NCBI RefSeq assembly: GCF_040115645.1
Contig: NC_089556.1
Span: 62,001 to 126,000, forward strand
DNA: 64,000 bases
From: Euwallacea fornicatus
Lineage: Eukaryota > Arthropoda > Insecta > Coleoptera > Curculionidae
Direction: 5' to 3'
Position numbers and translations under genes: made by a program. Positions 12,944-27,900 of the stretch are shown here, one piece after another (the stretch's first letter is position 1; each line of letters opens with the position of its first letter). The notes below the pieces were generated by a model, which saw nothing but the letters and a program-made list of their open reading frames with translations, made no database searches and was not told the origin of the DNA.

Positions 12944-15900
12944 ATGAAAAACGAATCGTGGCACTACGTTATATTATGCTTCCTATATTATAACCTGTTC
13001 CAAGTGACACTTGCGGATGTTAGCGAAAGAAGTAGACTAACCAGAACCAGAGGTAAGTAGTACTTCAATTGCCAAACCAGTACTCGAATAATTTGTGCCT
13101 GGTAATGGGATCTGCTTTCCTTGTTTGATTTACAATATTGCAGCGGTACTATCAAAATAAAAATTTGGAGAAGGAATTTCTGGTACCGGTTCCAACATTA
13201 TAGTATTTGTAATTCTTGCCTGTCTGTAAAAGCATTTTATTGTAAGACCACCACTTAACAACCAGCAATTTATAACAATTTTAGTTCTGTAATTCAGTAA
13301 TGAAATGAACATGTACCTGGCACACAGGAACAATAAATTTTCTTGTAAGTTTCTTACAGTTGTTGGCTCATTTATACTACCACTAAGCCATTTAGTATAC
13401 TTATACTACATCTGCGAGAAATGTGATTTGGTGCAGAACCACTGGCGGGTTTAATGATAACTTTGTTTCCCTTTAATAGTTGCAATGAATTAGAAATTTA
13501 TTTACAAAGTAATACCGATAGATACGTAGTTTGGGTTATTTTTTTTCTCAAAAAATAGGTCCGTGCATAAAATTAATTTCGTTTCCTGTATCGTTACTAA
13601 TTAAGTGACGCTACTGGCAAGTGACTCGTATAAGCTTAGTAAACTAACGCTCAGAATCTAAAGCAGTGAACTGTGAGTACTGGTGTTTATCTATATCTAA
13701 GAAAGTTAAAAGTTGAAAGTACCCATTGATTTTAGCGTGTAGGTATCTCTAATTACAGCCAAACAGTTAGAAACGACAAATATACCAGTAACAAGTATCG
13801 GCTTTTTGTCATGAATCTAAAAATAGTTACATAGTTGTCTTGGTTTTATCAACAATCCTGTGGGTTACGTACTAATAGGGCTTTCAGATACGTTTATTTT
13901 TCTAATATATTTTCAATTATCTATAATACTTTACCACCATGACTGAGATAGCGTTAGTACGATTTAAAGAATTTCGAAACTAAAAGTACAGATTTAAAAA
14001 TTGTTAAATATTTTGTTGGTATATAGGAAACAAAACATGAAAAGAGAAAGTGAATGAAACCAAATTCCTTTCGAAGTAGAAATTTCGATCATTCGCTGTT
14101 CCAATTTCTAACCGTGAGCCTCCGGAACAAATTCATTGTCACGCATGATCAGTCTTGGCTTTTTTATAATAAAATGTGTGTCTAAAAGGCCACAGTTAAC
14201 GATCGGTTGAGCTTATTGCCTATAAATGAGAATAAACTGCTATTTTTTTCTTTTAGTTTTGATTTATAATCAGCACTAATTCAATTCCCAAATAGTCCAT
14301 ATTTTATAAATTGCCTTCTGGTTAGATTATTCCATGAATGTAAAAGTCTTTACTAAAATATTAACGAACAAAAATTTCTAATAAAAAACAGTGTTTTGAA
14401 GTGATTTTTTTGCTCGCAAATTTAGACAAAAAATTATTTAACGAATGTTCACAAAAATAGTCAATTACCTCCAAGTAAATTGAAGTGTAACGAAAACTAT
14501 CGAACATTTTTGGAACGTTTGCACGAACACAAAATAATGGCTAAGATCCCCAGCGCACTCTCTATGTAATTTATCAGTTCAAATTGCATGAATTTAAAGT
14601 TGCCAAACATTATAGATTAATTTCGTTGTACGAATCGTATTTAAAAAGAGAATTATATGAATTATATCTTCGAATACGGCGAGAAGACTAAAATACCAAG
14701 ATAGTCCCAGAAATAGTCAATATGACATATAGATGGCTATTTTTTGTTAAAAATTTGTCTATATTACAAAAACTTAACCTTAAAAAGGTTTTGTCTGAAG
14801 TTTGAGAGTACTACGTTGATTTGTAATTGTTTTAGAACCATTTTTAACGAACGGTTTTAGAGATTTGGTGAAAATGGAAAAAAATTGTATTCAATACTTT
14901 CACTTGAAAGGTGTTAGTCCATTCAACATTAAAGCGGAGTTATATTCTATATAAGGGAAACGAGTCCTTTCTTAATAACTGTGAAATATTAGATGGCACA
15001 GTTTAAACGCGATCGTACGAGTCGCCAAGACGAACTCAGCAAAGGTTGATCCAATGAGTCTTTTGATCTGACCTCGTCAAAAATTGTGGCGAAAATCTAC
15101 AAAACTGTATTGGAAGACAAATATGTTCAAAAACGCTGTACATCACATTTTGACTCGACAAATGGATATAAAAGAGATATGCGCAAGATGGATGTCGCGA
15201 TTTCTCATAATTGAGAACAAAAAAACCGTAGTGAAGACGTTTCAAGGAAGTTTTTGGCAAAGCTTCGCAGCAATCAAGCTGAGTTCTGCGTCGACTCATA
15301 ACAAAGGATAAACCACGGGCCACATTCACATTTCATACCTGAAATGAAAGAACAATCAAAACAATGAATCTAAAAAGCACAATTGGCTCCAAAAAGGACA
15401 AAAATCGTTCTATCTGCACGAAATATGACGGCGTCAGTTTTTTGGGATGCGCGTGGGATAATTTTGATTAACTATCTTCCTAAAGGAAAAACAATAAATG
15501 AAAAATGTTATACAAATTCATTGCAGCGTTTGAATGCAAGCAATTAGAAAAAGGCGGCCGCATTTGGTGAAAAAGGAAATCTTGTTTCATCAAAAGAACG
15601 CATCAGTCCACAAGTACGCTTAGTGGACAACCCTGTATATTAAAGATAAATTATTTATAAATGTGTAATATTCGATAATAATAAAAAATCGTGTTTTTTT
15701 CTTAATTCTTCGTTTATAAATCCTCATTGCTTCGTCGAGCTAACGGAATCTATCATCGATTTCATCTCCGACGTCATCAATTAGCAGTGTCTTCCAGTGA
15801 GTGGAGACGCTGACTTCATCTTAACGTATTATATTTTTATTAAGGTTACTGATTATTATGAATTTATTAGTTTCCTGCTAATTCTCAAAATATAATTTAA

Positions 15901-18900
15901 TACACAGTTCTGCAACAATCGATCGCTTATAATGGCTGTCCACAGTGCGTTATCTTTGAAGATTTGACTTAGAGTGTGAAATTCATTCATGTTCTGATGC
16001 ATGAGAATCATGTCGCACTCGTCTATTGTTGGATTCATACGTCAATGTGCTGTTTTATGAAACTGGTATGTTAATGCACCACCTGTAATTTAAAATTATC
16101 TCTTCACGCCACTTTGGCAAAGTAATAAATGGCTCAATAACGGCTTTATTCAAATTTGACCCGGAGTGTTTGAAAAAATACAAAAGGTTACGTTTACAAT
16201 GAAATTGTTGGGTTGTTCGATAATTAATGTCGTTTTATTCTCATAGATGGCTTCATTTATACATGTCGAGTAATAGTGATCTCGTCGCTTATATTATTAT
16301 ATGCCATTTTAAAGGTTATGTTTTAGACTTCTTTTGATCGAAAATTGAACGTGATTAGTAAACAAGAAGTTGTTTAAAATTTAAGTTGAAGATGGGCATT
16401 CAAAGTGAACATTATTGAAACATTTTATTATTTTACTTTCAAAAGGGCAAAAATGCAGTACAAGCTCAGAAGAAATTGTGTGAAGTTTATGGTCTTACTT
16501 TGCCAGTACGGCCTTACTGAACGCCAGTGCCAGCGTTGGTTTTCTCGCTTTCGTTCCGGAAATTTTAACGTCCAAGATGCACCACACAGTGGACGCCTAA
16601 TCACCATTGATAACGATAAAATAAAGGCTTTAATCGAAGCTAATCGGTGTGACAACTCGAGAGATAGCAGAAAAGTTGAACATATCGAATTCAGCCGTTT
16701 CTCTGCATTTAAAAAAGCTTGGGTACGTTAGCAAATTGGATGTTTGGGTTCCTCACGAGTAGAAGGAAATTCACCTCACCCAACACATTAACATATGCGA
16801 TTCTTTACTGAATCGTAACCAAAACGACCCACTTCTAAAAAGAATCATAACGGGTTATAAAAAATGGATTGTCTACGATAACGTAGTCCGAAAACGATCA
16901 TGGATCAAACAAGATAAACCTGCGCAATCGACGTCCAAAGCCAATATTCATCACAAGAAGATTTTGTTATCTGTGTGGTGGGTCTACATTTTGAACTGCT
17001 TCCGAGAAACCAAACTATTGATTCGAATGTTTACTGTCGTCAGCTATCGAAATTGAACGAAGGAATCAAAAGAAAACGTCTTGAACTCGCCAATCGCAAA
17101 GGAGTACTGTTCCATCATGATAACGCTATACACCCATGCGTTTTTAATAACGCGTTAAAAATTATTGGAACTAAATTGGGAACTAATCCCTCATCCACCA
17201 TATAGCCCTGACTTGGCGCAATCAGATTATTATTTGTTTCCTTCTCTTCAAAATTATTTGAATGGTACAAATTTCAATTCTGATCAAGCCGTTAAAAATG
17301 AGTTAAATCGATTTTTTACTTCTAAAAATCAAGGCTTTTTCGAACGCGGAATTTGCCAACTTGCCGAAAGATGACAAAAGCTCATCCACCAAGATGGCCA
17401 CTACATCATTGATTAATATTTATTATTAATATAAGAATATTTACTTTTAAAAAACATAAAAAATACGACATTAATTTTCGAACAACCTAATACATCGTAC
17501 ATTCAGGCCCTAAAAGGCTCTTTTACCGTTTCCATTTAAATTAGATTGTCAATGAATGACGTGATTGAGACAGTCGGATATTGTCTTCAATAGCTTTCTA
17601 TAGATACATTTGAAACGAGGATGATTGATCGCTTCCATCTTTGAAACACAAATCTCTACTAATACTGAGATTCCGATCCGATAAGTAAACCTCGCTATAC
17701 ATACATGAATCAAATTACCTATGCGTTCAAGCATTATCATATTGAACATTATTTATTCAAATTGGCTAACGGTTACTTGCGAAGAAATTGGAACAAAGTA
17801 TGTGACAATAAAACGCATTTTTGCGGGCTCGAGTTATAAACCGTCATATTTCACAGAAACTTTCTCTTTCCATCCGTCCAAAGGAACTGATTTCATTATG
17901 TTGTTTGTTGATGCTATAAGATTGGACTTCTTCATGACGATACTTCACTAAAATATCGTTAAGATTTTTGCATTGCATGAGGAAATGACTCATCTTGAAC
18001 AGAGAAAATATTTAATCAACAATTTAAGTCAGTTTTATGTTCCGTTCAGATTTTTCAACTTAAATATTCAACAGTTAAATTTAAAAATTCAATACTGTCT
18101 ATGAGAATCGTTCTTGTGCTTCTTGCGCCGCTCCCAACTTTTCAATTTTTGTTAATATCTTACAAACTAAAAGCAATTTAACAATATCGTATATTTCATA
18201 GGCACTGAAAAATGATTACTTTTCCCTCATTTAACAAATTTCGTAATTCCTTACTCATCGAAGGCGTCATTGTCATTAAAGTAAGTAAGAATTCTACAGG
18301 AATTCTAAAGTGAAAGACTTATAAAATTCAGTGACCGAAAAGCTTATACAAAATCGTTATAACCTAACAATCGCACTAATTTATATAACCTCCTAACCCA
18401 CAAGTAGTTTTAAATCCATTGTCACTTTTATGGCTGCTTGGGTGACCACCTTCAGTAAAGTTAACAGTCAGGGCTGAGTCATGGTTTCCACAATTCAGAT
18501 CGCTTTCTATAGACAGTATAAGTTTTTTACTAAATTAGTAATTTGTTGTGAATTCAAAGCAATAACGAGATCTTATATACTTTTATCATCAGAGGATTTG
18601 TTTAGAGTAATTTACAAAAGATGGAGAAAAATTCTATTTTAATTTGCCAAAAAGCTGCATGTTTGGAGTTGCATTACATAAATGGAAAGTTTCATTGCTT
18701 AATATGACAATGAGAAGTATTCTCTGCAAATAAAACTTTCCGTTTTTGCTTAAATAATGGGTTTCCTAAGATGGAATTGTGGCAGGAAAATTATGACAAA
18801 TAATAAGAAATCAGAATAAGGGTTTAACGTCGTGAGAAAGCAAAAATTTTCAATGGGAGGGAAGAAGGTGCCTGTTTAACTTTTTACCAAAATGACATGC

Positions 18901-21900
18901 AATTCATTTTGCTACACGATTATATGAAATTACTGAAGTTCCACCCCCAACTAAATCTGTAAGCCTTCATCGTCAATAACATTTTAAGTTTAATTGTTAT
19001 TAATTTTATTATAAATTCGGATTTTAAACTCTTGCAGGAATGTAAAGATCCCCTCTTCCTAAGAGAAAATTTATTTGGCAAAGAAAACAGCTTACTTTAT
19101 GGTCATTATCAGTTCGTAAAACCCATTTTAGAGAGATCATGAGCAAATCCTTGGCTTGCGAATTAAAGAGGGTAACGACGACATATTTTAAAAGTAGCTC
19201 ATGGTCTTGGAAATTGTATCTGCAAAGAACGGCAGAGTTGCACTGAAGTAACGAACGTTACTTCTAAAGGTTTTCAAGGAAACAGTTTTTTTGTGAATGC
19301 AAGATTACATGACTTTGATACACCACTTAATTAAAATTTTGAATAAATTGGCAAATTTTATCTATTAAGTAAAATACACCAAATTTTTCAATTTAATTTT
19401 TGCCTCCAAAATTAAAAAAATACGGTTATCATAATTTGTACATTTGTTGTGTTTTATTTTTCAATTTGTTGATTAATTTGTTTGTCAAGTTGACTGAAGA
19501 TTTTATATTTATGTATTAGTAACAGTAAAAATATTTCGGTTATGATAATAATTTTATGTAAATTGTTCTTTAAAAAAGTATTATTTATTATTAAAAATGC
19601 ACATTCTGTAATTTATGTATTTATAGCATATTTCTTGCTGAACAATAAATTTTCCACAATATTTACGACCATTTTTCGAGTTAAATTAACCAAATGTCAT
19701 ACAATGTAAACGAATGTTTAATGAAATAAGAAGAAGTAAGTTAGACGTTGACTTGAGACGCAATTTCATCAATTTAGGTTAGTAATGGCAAACGTCTCTC
19801 CAAGTCATGTCGATGACTCGAAGCAAGTGACAAACTTTCTCCAACAAAGGTCATATAGCAATGTCAATGCATTTCGCTTAGCTCGGATCGTGCTTATGCT
19901 TTTCCTTGTTTAATGAGTTCATGAGTTTCATTCATGAACATCTTTGTGATTGAATTTGATTACTGGTGTGTTCTTTCTTTTCTTAATTATTGTCTGGCCA
20001 AAGCTACGACTAAAGTAGTTTAAAATCGCTTAATTATTTGTTTCGATGAAGGATAAAAGACGGAATTGAGAAGCGGTTTAGCTGTTTTTATTAACTCTTC
20101 AGTTATTAACGTTGTTTGACCTTTGACTTTACGTAACTCCACAGGAGGAAAAATTCACAAGCCACCAGATCGATGATGTGGACCATAACTACACGTATTT
20201 CACAGTCCACGCCAAGTTTCCTTTACAAGGCCTTTGATAATAAATTTTAATTATTTTGCAACGTTCTTGCGGCGTTATTGTTCCATGCGGTTTTGTAATA
20301 ATCTGATGTGCGAAACTTACAAATAAAGGAAGCTGCCGGATGGACAGTGTAATTGGATCACCCTTTAGTACTTAATCCCAAGGGCATGTAATCAGTGCTT
20401 CCAACGTCCAAGTTACACAAGCAATCCAACCAGCACGCATAAAAATCTCAAACTTCTATTCCCCGAAATAAAATATCGGACATACAACACATGCCACAAT
20501 ACTTCGCTTGAAGATTTACGCTACGTTTGTTTTTCTACAGAAGAAATCGTGAAAATGAAAAAGGTCAAGATATATGAACTAATCATCACCCCGTTATGTT
20601 TTCAATAATGTGTCGAACTATAACCGTCTAATGCCTTACAGCGGCGACTTTTACACACGGGTATCAACTTTTTGGGTTTATCTCTCATTTAGATGGGGAG
20701 AACTTTAAAAGATCAATATTTTAAGATAATAATTTCTTTTTTAATTTTCAAATGTATCCTACGTTAAACGTTAAAAAAAACACTGAATTCAAAACTTAAA
20801 AGATATATTGTTAAGGTGTTTCTTCGACAAACAAAACCACGAAAACGACAATTTGGTTTAGGAAAATGGACTGTATTTAGTTTCACTTATTTCAATAATG
20901 ACAGAATTTGTTGGTCTAAGTATGAAGAGAAAGATTGCTTAGTTTAACGGGTTACGAACTATGATTTTGATCACATTTCCGATACCGACACCGGTCCAAG
21001 ACAAGTAGAAGAAAGAAGAGCGTAAAATTACTTCGATCATCCCTTAAGTACTAAACCCGAGGAATTCCACTCACGGATGCACCACCACCAAATGTCCTTA
21101 CGGGCTATGGCCGCGAAGGATGCCATGAATCGCGGCCATCTGGCGAATACCTATACGAGTCGCTTATCTGGAAATACTGCGCAGGCCCACCGAACTGCAG
21201 ATCGCGGCAATAATCCCAACCGAGAAAGTTTCTCGTGATTAGTAGAATATTTTCCAACCATAAAGAACTCTTGGTTGTGGCCTGATGGGCACCGTGATCT
21301 GGCACCCAGATGGTATTCTTAAAATAAGTATCAAGGTACATGGATGTAACTTAAAGGATAAAAGTACAAATGATAAAAACAAAATAAACTACAACAAATA
21401 AAAAACCAATAACTTAAAGTCCCTAACATTTATCCTTTTAAATCTTTATGACGTGATTTGAAATTAAACAGAAACTGTCCTTATTACCGTATCCTCCGTC
21501 ATGTAAATTAGAAAGGGTTTTTAGACCACATCAAAGTGGTTTTCAAAGTAAATAAAAACGCGTCATGGGCAAAAAGCGAAATTGCCAGTGAAAATTAACG
21601 AAACCTAATTTGCCTACACAAAATGAAATTGTGCGAGAAAAGGAGATCAAACGAACAAAAAAAGAGCTTCAAAGTAGAGTGTATTATTTTAAATACCAGT
21701 TATGCTCTGGTAAATTTACATGTGCATCCCCAATATAAGTTCACATGACAAACGTTGAATAACATTGAAATCTCATGCCTTTGATATTCGAAGCCCGACA
21801 GTAAAAATTTTTGTCACAACCGAGCAATCGTGTTTATAACAAAAAATCAAAATTCAAAGATTCTTTTCTTTCAAACATTTGTTATATTCAGGTATATACA

Positions 21901-24900
21901 TTAGCACTTTAAATACATTAAATTAAAGCAATTTCATAAAATTGTGGAGGAGTCAACAATCAGTAATATTACGTCGTCCTTTAAGAAATTCAATCTGCAA
22001 TGGCTTGAAACTGCCTTAAAACTTCTCGTTCTTTTTGCCCAAGTGTACTTTCATCGAATAGAAATGTCTTTTTATATTATTTGCTGCAATGTGACACTAG
22101 TTTTTCGATTTTTACAATTTCCATTCTCAAACACTACGAAGTTTCCAATGTTATGGAAAGGCATAGAGGAAAGCAGATCTATGTAATTTAATCTGTTTGT
22201 GAGAGTTAATTTAATAGAAACCATTAAATACATATACTTCTTCATTCTCGGTAGTTGTATTAAATATCGGTTTTCAAGCAAAACACAATAATTTTTTTCC
22301 AGATGCCAGAAAATTGTTTGGTGGATATAGGATAACACCGAAGTTTTGCAAGGCTACCAGAACCCCAACAAATCCTCCAGGAGGTCCTAACATTTGCATG
22401 TTTAACCATGAGTGTTCCCAGAGAAATGGCCAAGTTGTTGGGGCATGTATGGATGGGTTTCTTTTTGGAGCTTGCTGCCAATTGCCTAAAGGTGAGACAA
22501 GATTATGTTAAGAGGTGTTAATTCTGTAGTTTGAAAATACAAAGCGGCTCAAACAATATGACCAACATGGTGTTTCATAAAAAAATGAAAAATTATAATT
22601 ATCTACTGCATCGGTAACCCTGGATACAAGTCTATTACGTTAAAAAATGCACTAATAAAAAATATTTAAAGTATTCCAGTATTTTTATGAAAAAGAATAC
22701 TTTTAATTTTCAATAAATTTATGTGGGACTTTTGTTCCTCTATTTATATAAACTCCTTGTGTTCTATGAACAATTATATGGATTTCTATAAAGAATGTTC
22801 TACATGGAAATATCTTTCATGATAATGTCCTGACGGATGCTCATTAGCCTACTCAGTGCAGGTTTTCAGATATTTTTTATTATTTATTATTTCTTCCAGA
22901 CGAAGAAATTGGAGACATTCTAATACAAGAGATTCCCGCATTACCCGCCCTGGATAATAAGCTAAGTTCAAAATTTAGCCTCACTACTCATAGACCAACG
23001 CCCACGTATGATATAACGTCTCATGGTGTATCACAGATAGCTGCTTCATTATTGGGACAAAATCCACCTTTTTCTGGTAAGACGCAAAAGGAGATGTCAG
23101 TCGAGTAAGAACGTAAAAAAGCTCTTAAGTTGTGCTATTAAATATATTTTTTATATTTACCGAAATAATATAAAACTTCATCTGTCTCAAAACTCAGCTT
23201 CCATTTTTATGTTTTATTGCCAGCTAAAACAAAATTAATATTCGATTGGACATCCAAACGCAAACTTTAAATTTTAGTCACGTTTTCGTTGAAACAAGAG
23301 CCAACGTGCATAGGTCTACGTTTTTATCCTTTGAAAATTTTTATACTTTCCGCTGTAAAGTGCCAACAATTTTATAAAATGTTAACGAGAACTATAATAA
23401 CACCTAAATGACGTGAATCGTACAGTATTTTATCTTTAAGTCTGGTTAGTACTACATCACTGCACGAAGTGTCACTCTCAACAAACACGGTAATCTTATA
23501 GGAACAAATTTTTATTATATTTTACAATACACGTATTTGGTTCGGCACAGCTTACTAATTTCCATTTCTTCAAGGTGGAAGTAACTCAAACATTATTTCA
23601 ACGGGAACCGATAATAACGTTAATACAAACTCGGTCTTGAGTCAATGGCCAGTTTCTGGAGTTACATATTCGAAGCCTGAAACTTTTGTGAGTAGTGAGG
23701 GTAACGAAATCAATTCTAACTACTTCAGGTAAAGTTCAGAGCGTTTCTAATAATAAATATCGATTAAAGTTTCTTAATTCCAGTTCAGAAAAGGTGCCGC
23801 TACATGAAAAAAAGACAACTCCATATGGATTCGAAGAAACAACAATGCGGTATGGGGAAACGAATTTGCCACCAATATTGCAGATTTCCGTTTCGAATGC
23901 ACCGGTCGGTTATACCCCTCTTCCCACCATACAGAGACCAATGTTTAGGTAATCTCTTTTAACAGTAAAATTAAAATTCAAAATTATAGTTTAGCCCCAT
24001 TACTCGTATTATGGTTTATTATAGTAACCTGCGCAAAGCGATCAGGAAAGATTCTATACGTGCGCTGAACGAGCAGGTAAAATTACCATTTTGCACTGTC
24101 TTGAAAGATCTAAAGTGTGTCTTGCTCAGCTTTGTGTGTAACAAACTAGCGATTTCTCTAGGTTGGAACAGCTATTAACATTTTCCCCATAAAACTGTAA
24201 TACAAACGTACTTCTCTTAAATTTACTCTTTGTTTTAGACCAAAACCGCCAAAACCCACGGATGAAAATTACATATTAGTGCCAACTCTAGTACACGCAT
24301 ACAACAAAACAGAACAAAACGAAGAAGTTACTTTGGATAATCACAACTCATTTAGTCTGTCAACTACTACTGGGCCTTTATCTACTTTGTGAGTAAACTT
24401 GATTTATTACTATACTTACCACACATAGCTAAAATTCATTTTGTAACTTTCAGCTCTTTTGTCAGTTCAAGTGCCCCAACTACAAAAAGATCACCAACAA
24501 AAAAAACAACATCTACCTCTTATGTCTTCAGCACAACTGTCCCTCCGACCAGAAAACCTATAGGGCAAAGGCCGATTCAAACTAAAAAGCCTACAAAGAA
24601 CACTTATCAACCTAGCATATATTCTATCTCCACCCAAAAACCTAACTCGGCATCCAGTTTCACGTCTAGGCCACAACCACCTTCCACAAGTTATGTATTC
24701 AGTTCAACATTTGACCCTACTAGAAAACCACCCAATGGGACATACGTTTATAGCTCAACCGCGAGACCACCCACAGTAGCACATTCAACTTTTGCCGATT
24801 CTCCCGAAGCTTTTCCTGCTTCTCATACAACTCCTCACGTGTTTGCTTCAGGTTCCACCAGCTCTACTTACAAACCTTCCAGTGTAAGCTCTACAATTGT

Positions 24901-27900
24901 TGGACCAAGTTTCACTGTGACCTCACAACCCATCGGTCAATACTCTCCATATCCAAGTCCAGCGCCTACTTTAATAGTATTAGGACCAGTTAACGACGAA
25001 AAAGATGATGGGTTTGTGATTGCCTCTTCATCTTCTACTGAAGTTCCTTCTAAATACCACAGCATCACTACTCCAAAGCCTTCGCAGTTTAGTTCACTGC
25101 CTCAGAGAAAGCCAGTAAACCTTGTCACAATTAACAATCATGTCACTCAGAACATTTATAGCACTCAAAGGCCTCAGACGAGTAGTAGTCAAAGTTTTCC
25201 TTCACCTACAGTCATTATCACCCCTAAACCAACGATTTCTTCGTCCTTGCCCCCTACAACGAATGACGACACAGAAGCAATTGTAGTAACTTCTGTAAGC
25301 GACTTAATCAACTTCCCCCCAGACCGCAACCCGAACTTAAACATATCACAACCTGTGTACAATGAGGAAGACATAACTACCCCCAATTTTGTGGAAGATG
25401 ACACCATGAATGACAAGGTCGAAACGTTTGTGAATCAAATCATTTACGGACTACAAGAACCATTCAACGACCTCAAGGATATCGTTTACAATAAGCACAT
25501 TAATGCTAGTGGTAGCCCAACAGCTTCTAGCATTGTCACGACCAAGAAACCGGTGAAGAAGCAGAGTACCACCACAAGGAAACCTGTTACGAAACCCATC
25601 AGTGTAAAGACTACTACCAAAAGACCAGCTACTACTAGAAGGCCTCCTTTTAGTCTCACTACTACGAAGAGGCCTGCGACTACCAGAAAACCTCCGACAA
25701 CAGTTCAAAATGATATCGAAAATGAAACTGAGTCAGAGTTGCATCAGAACTATAGGGACCGTAAGTACACAATTCGTACTAAGTTTTAGATAAGTTCAGT
25801 TTGTGTATCTTGTTAAAGTGCCTGTTTATATTATGTGGTAAGTAAATTTGTGCCAAATTGTTGTTGTATTGTTATACTCTCTTCGTATATAGATTTAGTT
25901 TATATTTATTAAGCAATAACTTACAAAATCCTAAACACACCTCGTTTCTGTGTAATATCCTAAAGTATTCATTTTGTTAATGAGAATTACCTGACAATGT
26001 ATATCGATTAAATATTTTCTTGAAATTAAAAATATTCAAATTTTTTAATTTCACATAACTGATCACCCTGTATCCTGTTGCTTATTTACATAAATTTAAC
26101 AATTCTGATATAAGAACAAATTCGAGGGTTTTAATTGCCTGATGAAAATGTTGAAACTTCCCAAATTTGGAGTCTATTGCAAACTGTATGATGTCTCTTC
26201 TTGATCTGAAGGATCAAAAATTGCAAAATTTTGAACGGAAATTTTGGAATTATGAAAAATATAAAGAAGAAGAAAAAAATTGATGGAGTTTATAATTAAG
26301 GCCCACTAACCATCGCAATGAAACCACTTAAGAATAAAGTAAGAAAACACAAACAAGCTTTTCGTGCAGTTGAAGTATAGAAAAGTTGATACACCGACCC
26401 TAACCAATATGGATCTGACTACTAACGGATCTCTTAATGGAATTCCTGTTTATCAACTAACTTGTCCACTACTGATGGGACTTTTAATACTTCTGGAGTC
26501 AATATTCTCATCATCTTTAGTCATCTTCGAGGGTAAAGTTTGTTTCCTGAGTCAACCAACAAGGCGGCATTACTACAAACTGTTATGGTACTCCTTTTGC
26601 CAACTTATGAACTAGTATTAAGTCACGAAATAGGTAAATGGTTGATAATGATGAGATGAAGAGGTCATACAAAATCAAATGTAGAGTTCTTGTTTTTATT
26701 CTGATTCAGATGTTGGTACCTGTGTCTAACCTGAACTAACTTATATTAAAATAAACTTAGAGTTTACATACTATAGGATGGTGCAGGTGGAAGTACGACG
26801 AAGGTATCAGTGCTTCATCAAATGGTCCATCTGCATCATCCTACATATTACTAATTTAGTGATAATTTTTCCCTAATAATTCGACTAATATGTACCTAGA
26901 ACACTTCCTTAAAATTTCTTTTAGAGTGTGGAGTGAGACCCCTCTTAAAAACAGGAAGAATTGTTGGAGGACGAGGAGCGGTATTCGGAGAGTTTCCGTG
27001 GCAAGTCTTAGTCAGAGAATCGACGTGGCTAGGATTATTCACGAAGAACAAATGCGGAGGTATGTATTATACGACATGTTAAACATGTACAGGGTGTGTA
27101 ATAAACATATCGACAAACTTTCAGACGATGTAGAACGCAAAAAACAAATATTTAGATCAAATAAAGCTCGATCTGAAATCGCTTCGTTTTCAAAATCCAG
27201 TGTTTCGTTTCTCTTTTTTTATTTTTTAAATGTTTTAAAAACGGTTTGGGATAAGGACATGAAATTAGGAACATGCTACGGTGAAATAAAGGAGCATGTT
27301 CTGGAGAGGACAAAATATTTCTATCTATACCAATGTCGTCCGTGCAGCCATTCAATAAGATGTTTTTTAATGATTGAATTTTACACAACTGAATTATTTT
27401 AATACAAATATATTTTTTAAATATTTTATCAATTCTTAATAAAAAAGGACTCTTAGTGTTTTGTTGCGCAAATAGCAGTTTTCAAGATAAAAAATGATTT
27501 TCCTTTTCTGTGCCTATCAAAAACCGGTATACATTTTCATGACCGCTTTTTTTATTCTTTTGGGAGAAATCAATTTTATTTTTATTTAATAACGATAGAG
27601 GATATGAAAACAAGCATATATGAAACATGTCATCTCACAAAATATTACTCCTCTTCCAAAGTATGACTCCGTTAAATTATGAACCATTTAACATGCAAAA
27701 ACGTTGGATGACCGCACAAGCGCCACTGATGTAGGTGGAAACATTCAGCTTACTCTAGAACCTGCACATTTACCTCGCCATAGCATATTATTAATTTTAT
27801 GTTGTTACCCCAAACCGTTATTTAAACATTTAAAACATATTTAAAAAAATGACAAATTAAACACTTTGTATCTTGGAAATCAAGTAATGTCAAACTTTAT

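Larger units (their letters stand above)
13053..22302 (+). other. 9.2-kb first intron of the second protease
   Basis: The intron runs from GTAAGT at 13053 to TTTTTTCCAG at 22302. It separates the signal-peptide exon from the Cys-rich module exon, and both ends have phase 1. It contains two mariner remnants (14870-15640 and 16208-17490) and a GC-rich block at 21085-21330. I found no other gene in it; the remaining open frames are short and unrecognisable. Confidence 0.7.

Noticed and set aside
26364..26615. 83-codon frame in intron 7 of the second protease
   Set aside because: Thr/Ser-rich like the linker, but it lacks splice sites in matching phase and other frames carry stops.
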